Source: Mycocentrospora acerina
Lineage: Eukaryota; Ascomycota; Dothideomycetes; Pleosporales
Length of the DNA stretch: 64,000 nt
NCBI GenBank assembly: GCA_022701365.1
Contig: JAKUHH010000395.1
Location: 1-64,000, forward strand
Reading direction: 5' to 3'
Shown: positions 1-11,801 of the stretch, piece by piece
How the letters are laid out: every line of letters starts with the position of its first letter
Numbering within the stretch: the first letter of the stretch is position 1
Notes under the pieces: model-generated
Databases searched by the model: none
What the model was told of the DNA's origin: nothing
What the model saw: the letters and a program-made list of their open reading frames with translations, nothing else
Made by a program: the position numbers and the translations under genes

Positions 1-2590
1 ATACGCCACGAACGAATCCCATCGCCTTTCTAACCATCCCATGATAAGGCATCCTGCACAAAGCAAATTTCAAGGTTGGCACTGGACCGAATCCTCTTAT
101 TTGCACAACAAAAACCAACACATCAACGCCCAGGTCACTAAATCCACTTTTAGTGGTTGCCTGACGTTACGCCCCATGCATGCTTGGAAATAGCCGTTTC
201 CCGCATAAGCCGGGCAGTGCCAAAATCTCACCAGCCTCGCCTTGGGGTAAGGCGTCAATTCCTACCGAATCAATTTCATCCACACGGGCACGGACAAGGC
301 GTATCGGACGGTATTGTTCGGCGGTTGGACAGGTGGCCTGGAAGGATGAGGCGAGGGTAAGTATACGCGAAAATTGCAGTGATGGCAAAGGTGCAAGACA
401 GACTGGGATAGTTATTCCCGAACAATTGGTAACGCATGTATTTTTGTACATGTGTAGGTTTCAAGATGTATATTTTTGATGCATGGTGGATTGGTGAGGC
501 TGTGAGTGAGGCTGTGGGTAAGGCTGTGTGTGAGATTCTTTTTCAAGTTGAGTCGGGTTGTACATGCGACACTCTGCCATACAGGTGGAAGCGTGTGACA
601 TGTTTGCAAGCAATGCAACATTAACGTTTTGATTAGACATGCATACTAGGCTTTGTGAATGGTTATGGGACGTAAAGATTCTTAACAAAGTGGACTGCAC
701 ACTGCTTTATCACAGATGCAGTTGACATCAGAAGTGCAATCTAGAATTTACAATCGCTTTCTTACAGAATCTTCCACTAGAACATCACCCTCGATTTCTG
801 TGTTTGTCCATCGTAATCAATTTCACGTTGAGGATGCGTATGCAACTATAGTCGAAAGGCAAAGCCTAGCTTAATGTATAATCTTTCTTTCAAAAGCCGA
901 TGTAATATGCGTGTGCTATATCATCGTTACCTCAATTGCCAAACTTTTAATACTGCAGCAGTACACGCTCTTTTGATATCACGTGTCGGTCAGCCATAGG
1001 GGCACCCGTTGTCAGGCCAATGCATCGGATCATGTACCGGCGCTGATTTTGGTATCAATGATCTAACGCCTCCTTTGACTCATGTAATCAACAGCAATTG
1101 GCTGGATAAATGCTCCTATCAATTGAAGCGTCGCTCAAATGCTAAATGAGAATGAACCCGCCTCAATAACATGTGATTGATGTAGACAAAGAGGCCTGCA
1201 TACATTTAGCTTCATACATGACCATAATCAAATCGAGGGAATAACAGCATGCTCAATATGAAAAGCCTTGCAGACGATCGGCAACGCATAGTACCGTTGC
1301 ATCTAGGTCCTGGATGAAGGAGCTCGTATTTGCCGATGTCCCCTTTTTAAACGTACTAGACAGTCCGGGAGTCCAGAAGCCACGCGCGCCTTGCAGGTCT
1401 GAGTAACAACAGGCGATTTTCTCGTGTTGAACCAAAAAAAACTAACATCTACCCGCGTTGCAAAAGGGTGACGCGTAGTAATTTGGTTCTTCTGGATACA
1501 GGAAGGCTCCAAGAAAAATACGGCGAGTCGAATTGCGTGTGAAGTGACTTTGAAAACGATGGACACTATTGTTGAATCGTTTTGCTATTGCTTGCTGCAG
1601 GTTTTTCAATGGCGTTGACCGTGGCAGCTGGTGGCTGCTGCCATGGCAGTCATAAATCAGATTAGTTCGTATCGAGTTCAGCCAAACTCAAGCTATTTTT
1701 CCACATGCCATTTCGCAGGACATCGAAATTCCATGGAACCACAATGCACCAGCTGTTATCGTAAGCGGGGTTGATTTTCGCTCAGCTACCTTATGCGAGG
1801 CTAACAAGCAAACAAACACGTCCAGCCTCACCGTTTCCCCCAGCTCAGGATCGGCACAGCCGAGGAGACGCTAGTGCCAGTTAATAGACCTGTTTTGCCG
1901 CTTCGCTTGTATGTTTACACCGTGCAGCTGAGAATGGAGCAGGGATCTTTCTACCAGCACAAAGCTCCTAGGGTTGGAGGCTGCCTGAGATTAGATTTTA
2001 TTAGCCAATTATACTTTGAACTCAGACGATAAGCTGGACCACACACGGGATGTGTCGACTGGTGAAGCGAGCAATGCAGCAAATTCAGATGTATGAGAGA
2101 GTTACGGTTCGTGCTGGGCAGAGTAGTGTACTTGAGTTTTTGCCTGTAGAACTGACGAGATGAGCCGTCCGCTTTCGTCAATGCCGTACAGGGCACGGCG
2201 ATAATGGCGTTTGTTCCAGCGGAGAGGAGAGGAAGGGGCTGAATGCGGCGCACTTCTTGGCAATGCATGAGGGCGCGCCTAAGCTTTTGTTTGTGAGCTG
2301 AGCGCAGTCATGTCCAAAATAGCTCGCCTTGCGCCAGGGTGTGTGTTATTTGCACCAGTAATGGCGATTCGTCTAAGCGATTGTTTGTTGGTAAAGCAGA
2401 AGAGGCTGGGTCAAACAGGGCTTATGCACTGCTGGTACCCTAGGACGCTCCGACGACCAGGCGGTGCTGAGTTTGTCACATGGAACACTCTGCGGGTTAG
2501 GTGGAGCTGAAGTAGCCGTTGAAGTTGTTTTGTACTTCAGTCCAAGAGCGCCCAGTGCAGACTTGTTCATTATTCCTCACCATCATCATC
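1..2590. other. Intergenic flank, no supported gene
   Basis: No reading frame here has recognisable domain content or a credible splice structure; open frames are short and overlap one another on both strands. A small GAGGCTGTG-type repeat sits at about 495-533, and a short hairpin (CACTAAA paired with TTTAGTG) lies near 136-156. The last few hundred bases are presumably the promoter of the MFS gene that follows. I see nothing else. Confidence 0.5.
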
Positions 2591-4176
2591 ATGCGTTCCC
2601 CAGTTGACTTTGAAAAGTCTCACCCCTACGACCGGTGCCGCGAGAGCATCGATTCTGATTTCGGACGAGAACATGATGACCATGAAGAGCTGGTCACCGC
2701 CGATACCACAAAGTTGACATATTCTCATGACGATGCAGAACCCGCTGCTCCACCTCCACCATATTCGGCTTTCTCGCAAAATCGCAGACGCTTTATGCTT
2801 ACAGTTGTGACACTTGCGGGTTTCTTTGGGCCTCTGACTGGAGCTATTTACATGCCTTCCATTATTACTTTCATGAAAGTCTTCAATGTCTCACGATCCA
2901 CCATGGACGCTACTGTCTCGATATACATGATGGTTTTTGCCATTGCAGTACGTGCCATCTAAATTGGCTTTCTTCAACAATCAGCAACGCTAACAACGTG
3001 TAGCCTCTATTTGGTGCTGCGGCTTCCGATGTTGGAGGTCGAAAGTTGGTATACATGGTCGGCCTCGGCTGCTACTTGGTCGCCAATGTCCTGCTTGCTT
3101 TGCTTCCACCCCATATCGCTATACTCTTCTTCCTACGAATTTTCCAGGGGTTCGGCTCATGCATTGTCTTCTCCGTCGGAGCGGGTACAGTCTCAGATAT
3201 TGTCGAGCCTGCAAACCGTGCGTCTGCTCTGGGCTGGTTCCTAATGGGTCCTCAGCTTGGACCGATCCTTGGACCTGTCATTGGCGGTCAGTTCGCGTCC
3301 GAGACAAGATGGCGTTGGGTTTTTGGATTCCTCGTAGCCACATGTCTTCCCGTGTACCTAGCCATCGTTTTCTGCATGCCCGAGACCCTGCGATCATTGG
3401 TTGGCAACGGTGAAGGCCTCGCGAAACAGCCCTGGATCTCGATCCCTGCATTTCGAACCAAAGAGCATACGGACATCAAAGGCCCCAAGGTTCCCCGCCC
3501 ATCATTCCGCAAATTCATGCATCTTCTAAAGTACCCTCCCCATCTAATTGTTTCCTTCAACGGAGCTTTACAATTCGCTGGTCTGTACGCATTGTACATG
3601 TCATTCCCCCAGACTTGGACGCAAAACTATAAGTGGTCCAATGCGGCATTGGGTTACTCCTACATTGCTCCTGGTGTTTCCATGTTCATCACTTCAGTCG
3701 TCGTCGGCCGCCTCTCTGATATGATCCGGAAAAAGCATCTCGCAAAGAACCCAAATAAAAAATCGCACCCTGAACGACGAATGGCCATTCAAATTCCAGG
3801 CTTTGCCGTTGCTGCTGCAGGCAAGTTCATTTACGGCTGGTTCTGCCAATGGAACAAGCATCCTATCATCGGTCTGACAGGAGCGTCCATGGCGGGTATT
3901 GGTGTATCTGTCGTCTTCATTACTAGCACATCCTTCCAAACAGAGTGCGACCCAACTCAGACGGCTAGTTTGGTAGCTCTAGGAGGTTTCCTTCGCAACA
4001 TTGCTGCTGCAATCATGTCCTCTGCCACTGTACCCCTCATTCGAAAGGTTGGCTTGGGCTGGGCTTTCACTGGTCTCGGAATACTTGATCTTCTCTGCAT
4101 CCCAGGAATTATCTTCATTCTGGCAAGAGGAGAGAAGATGCGTGAAGCATTGAAGAAGGCACAGGCGGCGGGTTAA
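2591..4176 (+). CDS. MFS transporter, DHA1-type drug/H+ antiporter
   Basis: Predicted 12-helix major facilitator of the plasma membrane, probably exporting drugs, polyamines or other small organic compounds by proton antiport. Exons are 2591-2947 and 3004-4176; the 56-nt intron starts GTACGT and ends GTGTAG, and splicing gives 509 residues. The first 65-70 residues are hydrophilic and acidic with a Pro-rich patch, then helices begin at TVVTLAGFFGPLTGAIY. The loop 2-3 signature SDVGGRKLVYM matches MFS motif A and is created across the splice junction. The stretch GPQLGPILGPVIGG resembles the antiporter motif C of DHA1 proteins. A middle loop separates the two six-helix halves. The start at 2591 is preferred to an in-frame upstream ATG at 2519 because the extra residues look like leader sequence. 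It most resembles the Qdr/Aqr1/Dtr1 branch; the substrate cannot be read from sequence. Confidence 0.88.
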
Positions 4177-4849
4177 TTGGGTCGGCTGAATAGGAAATTA
4201 AGGTTGTCAAGGTAGACTAAGAGTTACGTTCATCACGTAGCATGGCGTTGGTGGAACTTTGCTATTATATTTGCATGGATAAGGACTGGCGTTAATCGAA
4301 CGCCATGATATTAGGGGGTCCTAGCTGATTTCTCGATATTTGGTATCAAAGCTGCTTCGTCGTTTTCCAGGCTCTGGGGAAGTGGCTGAGTTCTAGGAAT
4401 TGCTTGAAGAGAGCCCTGACTACCTGTCCTACGAGCGCCCAGCATGCCTTGAGCTGGTGCGCTGCAATCCAGCCTGTGCATGACGAAGTGTTAGTGACCT
4501 CGATTGTGGTGCGTGCTGCCTCCTCTAAGGAGATTTGTGTACCTCAGTGGAGCAATTTGTTGTGCGCTTCGTTTATTACTCTAGGATTACAATCTTGAAG
4601 GTTGTCGTTGTTGCATCATTCTAGGCTATCTTGTCGTAGAGCTCAAGCTTTAGGGAAGTCTCGTGTGATAGTCTGTCCGTTTATGACGAGAGGGGTACTC
4701 TTTTGTACTGCTGACGTAGTACACCAATTGACAGATTTGTAAAGAACCTATTCGTCCTTGATGTTGTCCTCCTATTCCCATCAGTAGGCACGTTAAGTCT
4801 TGCACTGTGGCGAGGAAGTGTCTTGTGTCGGGGCTAATGGAGCTTACGT
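4177..4849. other. Intergenic, possible continuation of decayed LINE
   Basis: This holds the 3' flank of the MFS gene and unannotated sequence. Minus-strand frames near 4650-4850 may continue the LINE endonuclease remnant found beyond 4850, but I can point to no motif. There is no supported gene. Confidence 0.35.
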
Positions 4850-6950
4850 GCATTGTCTAGTGTAAGAAGTGCGGTGTGCGAGTGTCTTCTTGATCTGCCA
4901 GGACCTGCCGTCGTACTGCACCAGCAGCAGGGCGCGTGTTGGGAGCATCCCGACCGATTGAGGGGATATTTGACGTTTGCGTGTGCGTCTCTCTGCCCTG
5001 TCTCGAGTGGCTCAGGTTGCGAAGACTTGGGGACTCGTGGTCTTGTTGTCGCGTTCGCTGGGGATCGGGGTCCTGGGGAGGACGGTTTGGAGTTATATTT
5101 GCCATGTCATCGCCAATATTGCCTTCGCAGGCTGGCGGAGGGTTAAGGTAGCTCAAGGGAGATCCTAAGATCAGTTTGCAGTAGATTTCAGGGTGTTTTG
5201 AAAGGGTGCCATAAAATCACAAAGTTGATGTTCGGTGCCTCCCACACTGTGGTAGTGACGAAGGGTATACTTGAGAAGTTTAGGTCTAGTACGTGCCTGC
5301 CCGGCATGTAGTCTGCCCATCAGTGCTGGGTGTTGAAGTCTCCTCCAATCAGGAAAAGGCGGTAACGTGAGTTGAGTTGATACTGCATTACACCTGAGCT
5401 TGGTAATTGTCAGCATACGTTAAGATTTAGGTAGCCGTTGACATAAAAACCTTAACACACAAGAGGTTCCTATCTACCAGTGGATAAATATTATGTGCAG
5501 AGACTGTGCCTCCTTTCCTGATACGTGTCATGACTTGGTGATGAATTGATTCCCATTCGCACGGGCTTTCCCATGTTTTTGCTGGAGCCGTGTTCGTGTA
5601 GACAGAGTACGTTGATACTCTTAAGTCAACACGCAGATGATTTTGATGTCGTTGCGCCGTACAATTTTTCAGCATGGCAATATTGCAGGGCGAGCTCCTG
5701 TTCACGTTCGTTCCGAAAACTTGGGGTCTGTTAGTAGGCTGTCGGCGCATTTGTGGCAATAGAAATAGTCTCCACCCAAGTCTTAGGAGTGTGGTATCCT
5801 AACGAGAGGTTGCTCATTCCTAAGTCGTTTTCTTCAGTTTTAGAGGTGGGGGAGACGATGAAGTCGGGATTGCTTCATCCAAGTACGCTATTTGCTGATA
5901 CCTAGTTGCTTGAGACTCAGATTTGATCTACCTTTGTTGGGTGGCTTTGGTCATAGGTTTCCTGTGGCAGGGCCTCTGAATGAGGCTTTAGAGGTCGCCG
6001 TACTGTCCTGTACGTCCAGCCGTGTTCCTCTGCTCTGCCGATTCGGTTGATCTGTCTACAGGTTCGGTGTAGTGGTGGAGTTTGATAAGGCAGCTTGTAC
6101 CTGAGCCCTGTCAGCCGCTGGTGGCGGACCGGAATGTCAGAGCCCGTGCCTGGTGGGGCTCGGGCTTGGAGCGTCGCCCCGTGCTCCGCTTATCGACTGT
6201 TCTGCCTGTACGAAGGAGCTCGTTTATTTTGTGTTGTACACCCTCACTCAATTCAGCGCAGACCCTACATCTCAGAGATAACGAGTTCCTTCGTAGTTGT
6301 TGCATGACAGCCCTTGTACGTGGCTGTATGCGGGCCTTTGTGGCGTTACGTTGTTGTAGCGCACCGCACGCATCGCGCCGGATTCTTGCGTGTTTCTTTT
6401 GAGTAACAACTGTTATCAAAGAGGCAAAATGACCAGACTGGACTGGAGAAGGGGATTATTTAGATGATAAGTTTGGTGTTCGTATCTGGGCCGTGGTGCG
6501 ATGGTTTGCGGCTGATAGGATGCTGGCCACTCAGTCTGCGAGATGGCTTCCTGGTGGTCCAGTTATATTGTAGTATACTTATAGAGTCTTCTCCTCATCT
6601 TTGTTAAGTGCTCGAATCGTATTCTCTTTTTTGATTTGTTCTACAAGATTTTCCTGGATAACTGCGCCAGATAGTGTGACAAACCATCCTGTGTTCGTGA
6701 CTGTGACGTTGGGTAGATCTTAAAAAGTGATTCTTTCCATTGCCACGCATTGAGCTTGGCAAATTGCGAACAGTTTTGCGCGCTGGAGTTTCGGGTCGAC
6801 TATAGCTTGGACGGGGATGCGTTATACCAGATTCTTCGGTATGGGGTATATGTCTTGCCTTTCTTAGCCTGCAGTGGATTTGAGGGTCACGCTTCCACCT
6901 AGGTTTGGTGCTAGTGACTGGAGTCACTTGACGTTGGAGGTGGTATTTTG
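4850..6950 (-). mobile_element. Decayed non-LTR retrotransposon (LINE), gag/endonuclease part
   Basis: On the minus strand, 5321-5349 reads I-G-G-D-F-N-T-Q-H and then a stop before W. This is the GDFN motif of the apurinic-type endonuclease of LINEs, with a nonsense change just after it. Upstream on the same strand, around 5640-5740, a frame reads V-F-G-T-N-V-N-R-S-S-P, with A-M-L shortly after. This resembles the start of that endonuclease domain in fungal Tad1/I-like elements. Farther upstream (about 6240-6400) Cys-rich fragments could be remains of the gag zinc knuckles. All frames are broken and no reverse transcriptase motif is visible below 4850, so the copy is dead and lacks its 3' half. 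The outer limits are approximate. Confidence 0.5.
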
Positions 6951-8318
6951 GTTGTTAGTAAGGGAGTTCGGTGTTTTTCTCACCTCCTGTCATATCGCAT
7001 GAGCCAGTCTTTGTCGTTCAGAGAGGCTTTAGGCGCTTAGAGAAGCGATCATAACCCTTGATAACCCTTGGGTTATGTCGTGTCAAGCCGTGACTTCTTG
7101 TAGGCGTTTCTGCAAGTCTCTGACTAGGTTTGGGGTGAGGATGCGAGGATCCAAAAACTAGTTTGATTAAGTGTTCCGTGGCCAGTGAGATCGTTGTGCA
7201 TCGGTTGTGACAAGCATGGTGTTTGTCTTGGGTACCAAGGGTCTCAAGGGCGTTGTAGAAGGCGCTCAGGAGTTACAATTACCATAATACCACCAGTGTT
7301 GCCTATGCAAACTAGCAGAGAGCTAAGTTAACTTACCGATGTTACTATCATCCCTTTGCGAGTGAAATCGAGCTGTTCTGAGAGATTGCTGTAAATTCAC
7401 AATGTTAGCGTTCTAGCACCAAGCCGGCTGGTCTCTCGCGATAGGACAGTTTTGCTTGGTGGGTAGGTAATCCGAAAATGTTGAGTAGAAAATACTTGCC
7501 ACAGAATACTCGTATCTACTTGACAGATTATGCCTCTCATCCTCCCACTGTTAAAATTTATTTCTTTGTTCAATGAAAAGTGTTATCTCAAGTGCATGAA
7601 ATATGTCCGCGTAGCGACAAATCCTCATCAGGCGACGATGCTGAATTAAGGCTCAAATAGTATTAGCTATCCAGTTGTGCCACAATGACAAACATGTAGA
7701 GTATTTATTGATTTTGACATACCAAGGTAGCTCAATCCTGATCTATTTTCCAAAGTGTGGATAAACAATAATAGCCAATTAGTGCTGTTTTAAACACTGA
7801 ATGTCTTTCGTTCTTGGTTGCGGAGCTTGAAGACAAAGTTGTTTTGTTAAGCAAAATTGAAGGCATTGCATTTCGGCAAGTAAACTTGTTTATGGGCCAT
7901 TTTTTCCTGAATCGAGAGTCAAAGACCTTGCATAGACCTTTGTTTTGCGGTGGAAAAATGAGGTGTAGCTGATGAATTTAGGTCATGCCTAGGATTATCA
8001 GAGTAACTACGTACCAATCATTTGCGAGAATTTGAAAAATAAACAGCATTAAACTGCTAGCCACAGGTCAGTTCGAAGCAATGAAGGAAAAGAATACAAA
8101 CCAACGGTTCCTTAGTTAGACCAGCTGTGTTACGTTACCGCGCTTGATATGACTCTGTTTAGAACTCAAAATAAGGACAGAGAGATTGAAAGAATGATAG
8201 ATAATAACCTTTATTAATCAGCAAACATATTCAATCATGTTAAAATGCGCTTCGATTTTGACAGCCACGTAGAACAGGGAACTATCTACATACTTCACTG
8301 TTGGCAAATACTTAACCG
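6951..8318. other. Gene-free sequence between LINE remnant and minisatellite
   Basis: No coding region is supported. A short direct repeat of GATAACCCTT occurs near 7049-7070. The base composition becomes more AT-rich toward 8300. It may be further decayed transposon sequence, but I found no terminal repeats or protein motif to support that. Confidence 0.35.
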
Positions 8319-9453
8319 CAGACGTGCGTACGATCACTCGATGAACGAGGTTCAACACGACGCCTTCCGTCCGAGTGAGTGAGCGCTGAGTTGAACGTGG
8401 ATGTGGAGAGCAGACGTGCGTGCGATCACTCGATGAACGAGGTTCAACACGACGCCTTCCGTCCGAGTGAGTGCTGGCTGAGTTGAACGTGGATGTGGAG
8501 AGCAGACGTGCGTGCGATCTCTCGATGAACGAGGTTCAACACGACGCCTTCCGTCCGAGTGAGTGCTGGCTGAGTTGAACGTGGATGTGGAGAGCAGACG
8601 TGCGTGCGATCTCTCGATGAACGAGGTTCAACACGACGCCTTCCGTCCGAGTGAGTGCTGGCTGAGTTGAACGTGGATGTGGAGAGCAGACGTGCGTGCG
8701 ATCTCTCGATGAACGAGGTTCAACACGACGCCTTCCGTCCGAGTGAGTGCTGGCTGAGTTGAACGTGGATGTGGAGAGCAGACGTGCGTGCGATCTCTCG
8801 ATGAACGAGGTTCAACACGACGCCTTCCGTCCGAGTGAGTGCTGGCTGAGTTGAACGTGGATGTGGAGAGCAGACGTGCGTGCGATCTCTCGATGAACGA
8901 GGTTCAACACGACGCCTTCCGTCCGAGTGAGTGCTGGCTGAGTTGAACGTGGATGTGGAGAGCAGACGTGCGTGCGATCTCTCGATGAACGAGGTTCAAC
9001 ACGACGCCTTCCGTCCGAGTGAGTGCTGGCTGAGTTGAACGTGGATGTGGAGAGCAGACGTGCGTGCGATCTCTCGATGAACGAGGTTCAACACGACGCC
9101 TTCCGTCCGAGTGAGTGCTGGCTGAGTTGAACGTGGATGTGGAGAGCAGACGTGCGTGCGATCTCTCGATGAACGAGGTTCAACACGACGCCTTCCGTCC
9201 GAGTGAGTGCTGAGTTGAATGTGGATGCTGAGGGCTGGCGTGCGTGCGATCTCTCGATGAACGAGGTTCAACACGACGCCTTCCGTCCGAGTGAGTGCTG
9301 AGTTGAATGTGGATGCTGAGGGCTGGCATGCGTGCGATCACTCGATGAACGAGGTTCAACACGACGCCTCCCGTCCGAGTGAGTGCTGAGTTGAACGTGG
9401 ATGTGGAGAGCAGACGTGCGTGCGATCACTCGATGAACGAGGTTCAACACGAC
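8319..9453. repeat. Minisatellite, about 12.4 tandem units of 92 or 88 bp
   Basis: A unit starting CAGACGTGCGTGCGATC repeats head to tail; the core GGTTCAACAC occurs thirteen times. Most units are 92 bp and nearly identical. The first carries GTGAGTGAGCG where the others have GTGAGTGCTGG. Toward the right end the unit becomes 88 bp by loss of four bases in the GTGCTGGCTGAG stretch, and two units carry GAATGTGGATGCTGAGGGCTGG variants. The array ends abruptly about 265 bp before the next gene. The homogeneous middle with divergent ends suggests expansion by unequal exchange. It is not a CRISPR array: there are no unique spacers. Confidence 0.95.
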
Positions 9454-9717
9454 ATCGTCTTGGAAGAGAGTCGAATACTCAATACGATGATCACGATGAA
9501 GAAGTGATTAAGGGGTTCAAAATATTCGAATATCCAAGAGTCGCTCCTACCTTTCAAGGAGATTGCAATGGCTAGTACGGCGCTCATGATACGCCTAGCC
9601 TTTTTTGCTTGGAAAGTGCAACTACCTAAATAAATGAATCTGACAAGAAAGAACCTATGTTGCCCCTGATCTCGGACTGAGTCTTTCATAACATCTGAAC
9701 ATACAATCCCTATTAAG

Positions 9718-10968
9718 ATGGCTAAGAGGCAAATTCAAAAACTGGCAAACACTTCAGAATACATGCCAGAAAAGAAACGCAGAAAACGACAACAAAGCCA
9801 AAGACAGCCAGCAAAGAGCACGAGAGCTCTCATCAAAGACCTTAAAGCAGAAATCAAGACTCAACAAGAGTTAGAGGCACTATGGAGAAAAGAAGAAGAC
9901 GAAAAATGGCTGGACGAGGAAATACGTTTGGAGGAAGCATCAAACACAGACGAAAAAAAGAAACTTCAGAGTGAGAGAGAGCGCGAAGAACAGCGATTGA
10001 CGTGGATGCAACAAAAAGAAGAGGAGAAAAGCTGGGCGCAACAGAAAGAGGATGAAGAAAACTGCGTCAAGTACAAAATTCAACTCGGGAAAGATAATGG
10101 GACGAAACAACCGGTGATGACCGAGACAGAAAGAAGGATTGAAAAACAAAGATTGGTCGATGAGCAAAGCCTATTCGACAGTGAAGCAAGAGAAAACGCC
10201 GAAGAGAACGAAGTCATCCAGCCTATTGGAGACTACTGCGTCGTCATTTGCCGTCTCTCAGGATGGTCTTCAGCTAGGAAATATTATACGGATGGTATCG
10301 ACAATGATGTTGCGCATAGGAGAAAGCTCGCAGAGCTTAGAACTGATGGCCAGATCCTAGCACAAAGGCTCGCAGCAAACTGTGCGACCCCTAAGACGTT
10401 TACGAAAATAGTTGCTACAGCAAATCATAGACTGAGTGGCGATTACACTAATTTTCGGAAAGACCGCGGGGTGCTCCCTGAGATGGTTAGAGACGTTCGT
10501 GCAGCACTAAGTAGCTTCCCTAGGGGTGCTTCAGTCACTGTGCTGGTTCGATCAGTTGACGGAATAGCCGTTGACGAAAAGTCTATCATAACATTCATTC
10601 AGTTGGCTAAGACCCGGAAACAGAGGTTGCAATTCATATTCCAGTATGTAAAAGTGTATAACACAATTAGACACGACCGACTGGTGCCATTTAAGGGACT
10701 TGGCTCTGTCCTTACTTTCGACGGAGACAACGTCATGAAAGTTTTGAAGGACGGCAATGTCGAAGATGTTGAGGATGTGACGCGTCTTCGCTCAATCTGG
10801 AGTGAGCTCAAGAACACGAAGAACGGGGGGCAAGGGTCACAGGATCGAAACGTGATGCCTGACGTGAACCAATTTGGTGCCATGGAACTTGCAGCTGGAG
10901 AGAAAGTTATACCTAGGAATGGAACGGGGCCTACAGGCAAGGGCAGAAAAAAGAGAACGTCTCGTTAG
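9718..10968 (+). CDS. Hypothetical protein, charged coiled-coil N-terminus
   Basis: An intronless 416-residue frame begins MAKRQIQKLAN shortly after the minisatellite. Residues 15-30 are strongly basic (KKRRKRQQ), consistent with a nuclear localisation signal. From about residue 35 to 150 the protein is very rich in Glu, Lys, Gln and Arg and should form a long coiled coil. The rest is a mixed globular region with hydrophobic segments such as VTVLVRSVDGIAV and LQFIFQYVKVYNTI, and the tail is basic again (KGRKKRTSR). I do not recognise a family. The gene lies in a repeat-flanked island of other unrecognised genes, suggesting an accessory or lineage-restricted locus. Its length, even composition and lack of stops make it a real gene more likely than chance. 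Confidence 0.65.
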   Translation: MAKRQIQKLANTSEYMPEKKRRKRQQSQRQPAKSTRALIKDLKAEIKTQQELEALWRKEEDEKWLDEEIRLEEASNTDEKKKLQSEREREEQRLTWMQQKEEEKSWAQQKEDEENCVKYKIQLGKDNGTKQPVMTETERRIEKQRLVDEQSLFDSEARENAEENEVIQPIGDYCVVICRLSGWSSARKYYTDGIDNDVAHRRKLAELRTDGQILAQRLAANCATPKTFTKIVATANHRLSGDYTNFRKDRGVLPEMVRDVRAALSSFPRGASVTVLVRSVDGIAVDEKSIITFIQLAKTRKQRLQFIFQYVKVYNTIRHDRLVPFKGLGSVLTFDGDNVMKVLKDGNVEDVEDVTRLRSIWSELKNTKNGGQGSQDRNVMPDVNQFGAMELAAGEKVIPRNGTGPTGKGRKKRTSR

Positions 10969-11132
10969 AACACACGTAGCTAGGCAGAACTTGCCAAGAA
11001 TTCCGTATAAGTGAAAATATCTATTTTCACAACTGGCTGTTTGTCGATCGTGAACTCTAGAATCCGTCGAACAAACATCCATCACATTCCTCCATCGTAT
11101 TGAGCGACAAAACTCCAACTCCAACTATCACC

Positions 11133-11586
11133 ATGACCATGACCAAAAACAATACGATAGCAAGCAAGAGGAAACTTGGAACGCTTGAAGGAGGCCCTGC
11201 TTCCAACAGCCATTCGCAAAAGAAAGCCAAATTAGATGGCCCTGAGTTAAATATGGTCAAATTAATACCCCGCTATTGATGCTCTCGCTGATTGAGACAG
11301 GTCGTCATTATCGAAAATTTCGACCAGTTGTATGGGCTCGTCGAACAAGCCAAAGAACTCGATTGCAGGATTGTTATCATCGACGATGAAGCGTCCAGTT
11401 TCACGTAATATTCCAGGCGGAATTTTGGTACACGCTGACAATAGACACAGATTCGTCGCTCCCATTGGTATCCGCAACCCCCTCAAGAATTTGGTCAACC
11501 CCGCTGAGGTGGAAATCGTGACACAATCGATAGTCCGGGACACAGATGAGATTGAAGTAGAAGAACAATTCGAGCTGCAGGGATAA
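11133..11586 (+). CDS. Small hypothetical nuclear-type protein (3 exons)
   Basis: The model joins 11133-11255, 11301-11404 and 11451-11586 to give 120 residues. The second intron (46 nt, GTAATA to GACACAG with a GCTGAC branch site) is convincing. The first (45 nt) uses a weak GTCAAA donor, though it has a GCTGAT branch and an ACAG acceptor. The product starts MTMTKNN, carries a basic SQKKAKLD stretch, and then reads VVIIENFDQLYGLVEQAKEL, giving a hydrophobic strand and amphipathic helix. It ends in an acidic segment with DEIEVEEQFELQG. No family is recognised. A competing antisense frame covers 11262-11687, but it has no domain and would overlap both introns. The main doubt is the first intron. 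Confidence 0.5.
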
Positions 11587-11801
11587 GAGAGGAGGATTGG
11601 TTGCCAGAAGGTTGGGGTAGGACCAGTTACACGGTTGCCCAAACCCCACGCCAACCTGCGTCCAACTTGTCGCCAACCGTTGCTCAACGTAAGAGAATTT
11701 CTCTATTCACAAGCGGTAGAGTTCAGATAATTATTCAAATTGAAATTAGTGGGAATTATAAGGAGTATATTTTTGCCTCCATCCTATCATATTGAAGCTT
11801 C

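Noticed and set aside
8319..9453. CRISPR-like or protein-coding reading of the tandem array (minus-strand frames repeating VLNLVHREIAR)
   Set aside because: Units are contiguous with no unique spacers, so it is not CRISPR. The frames exist because the unit lacks certain stops, and unit lengths of 92 and 88 are not multiples of three, so no constant repeat protein is made.
11262..11687. 141-codon minus-strand frame
   Set aside because: It overlaps the three-exon plus-strand gene whose introns are better supported, and has no domain; stranded RNA could reopen this.
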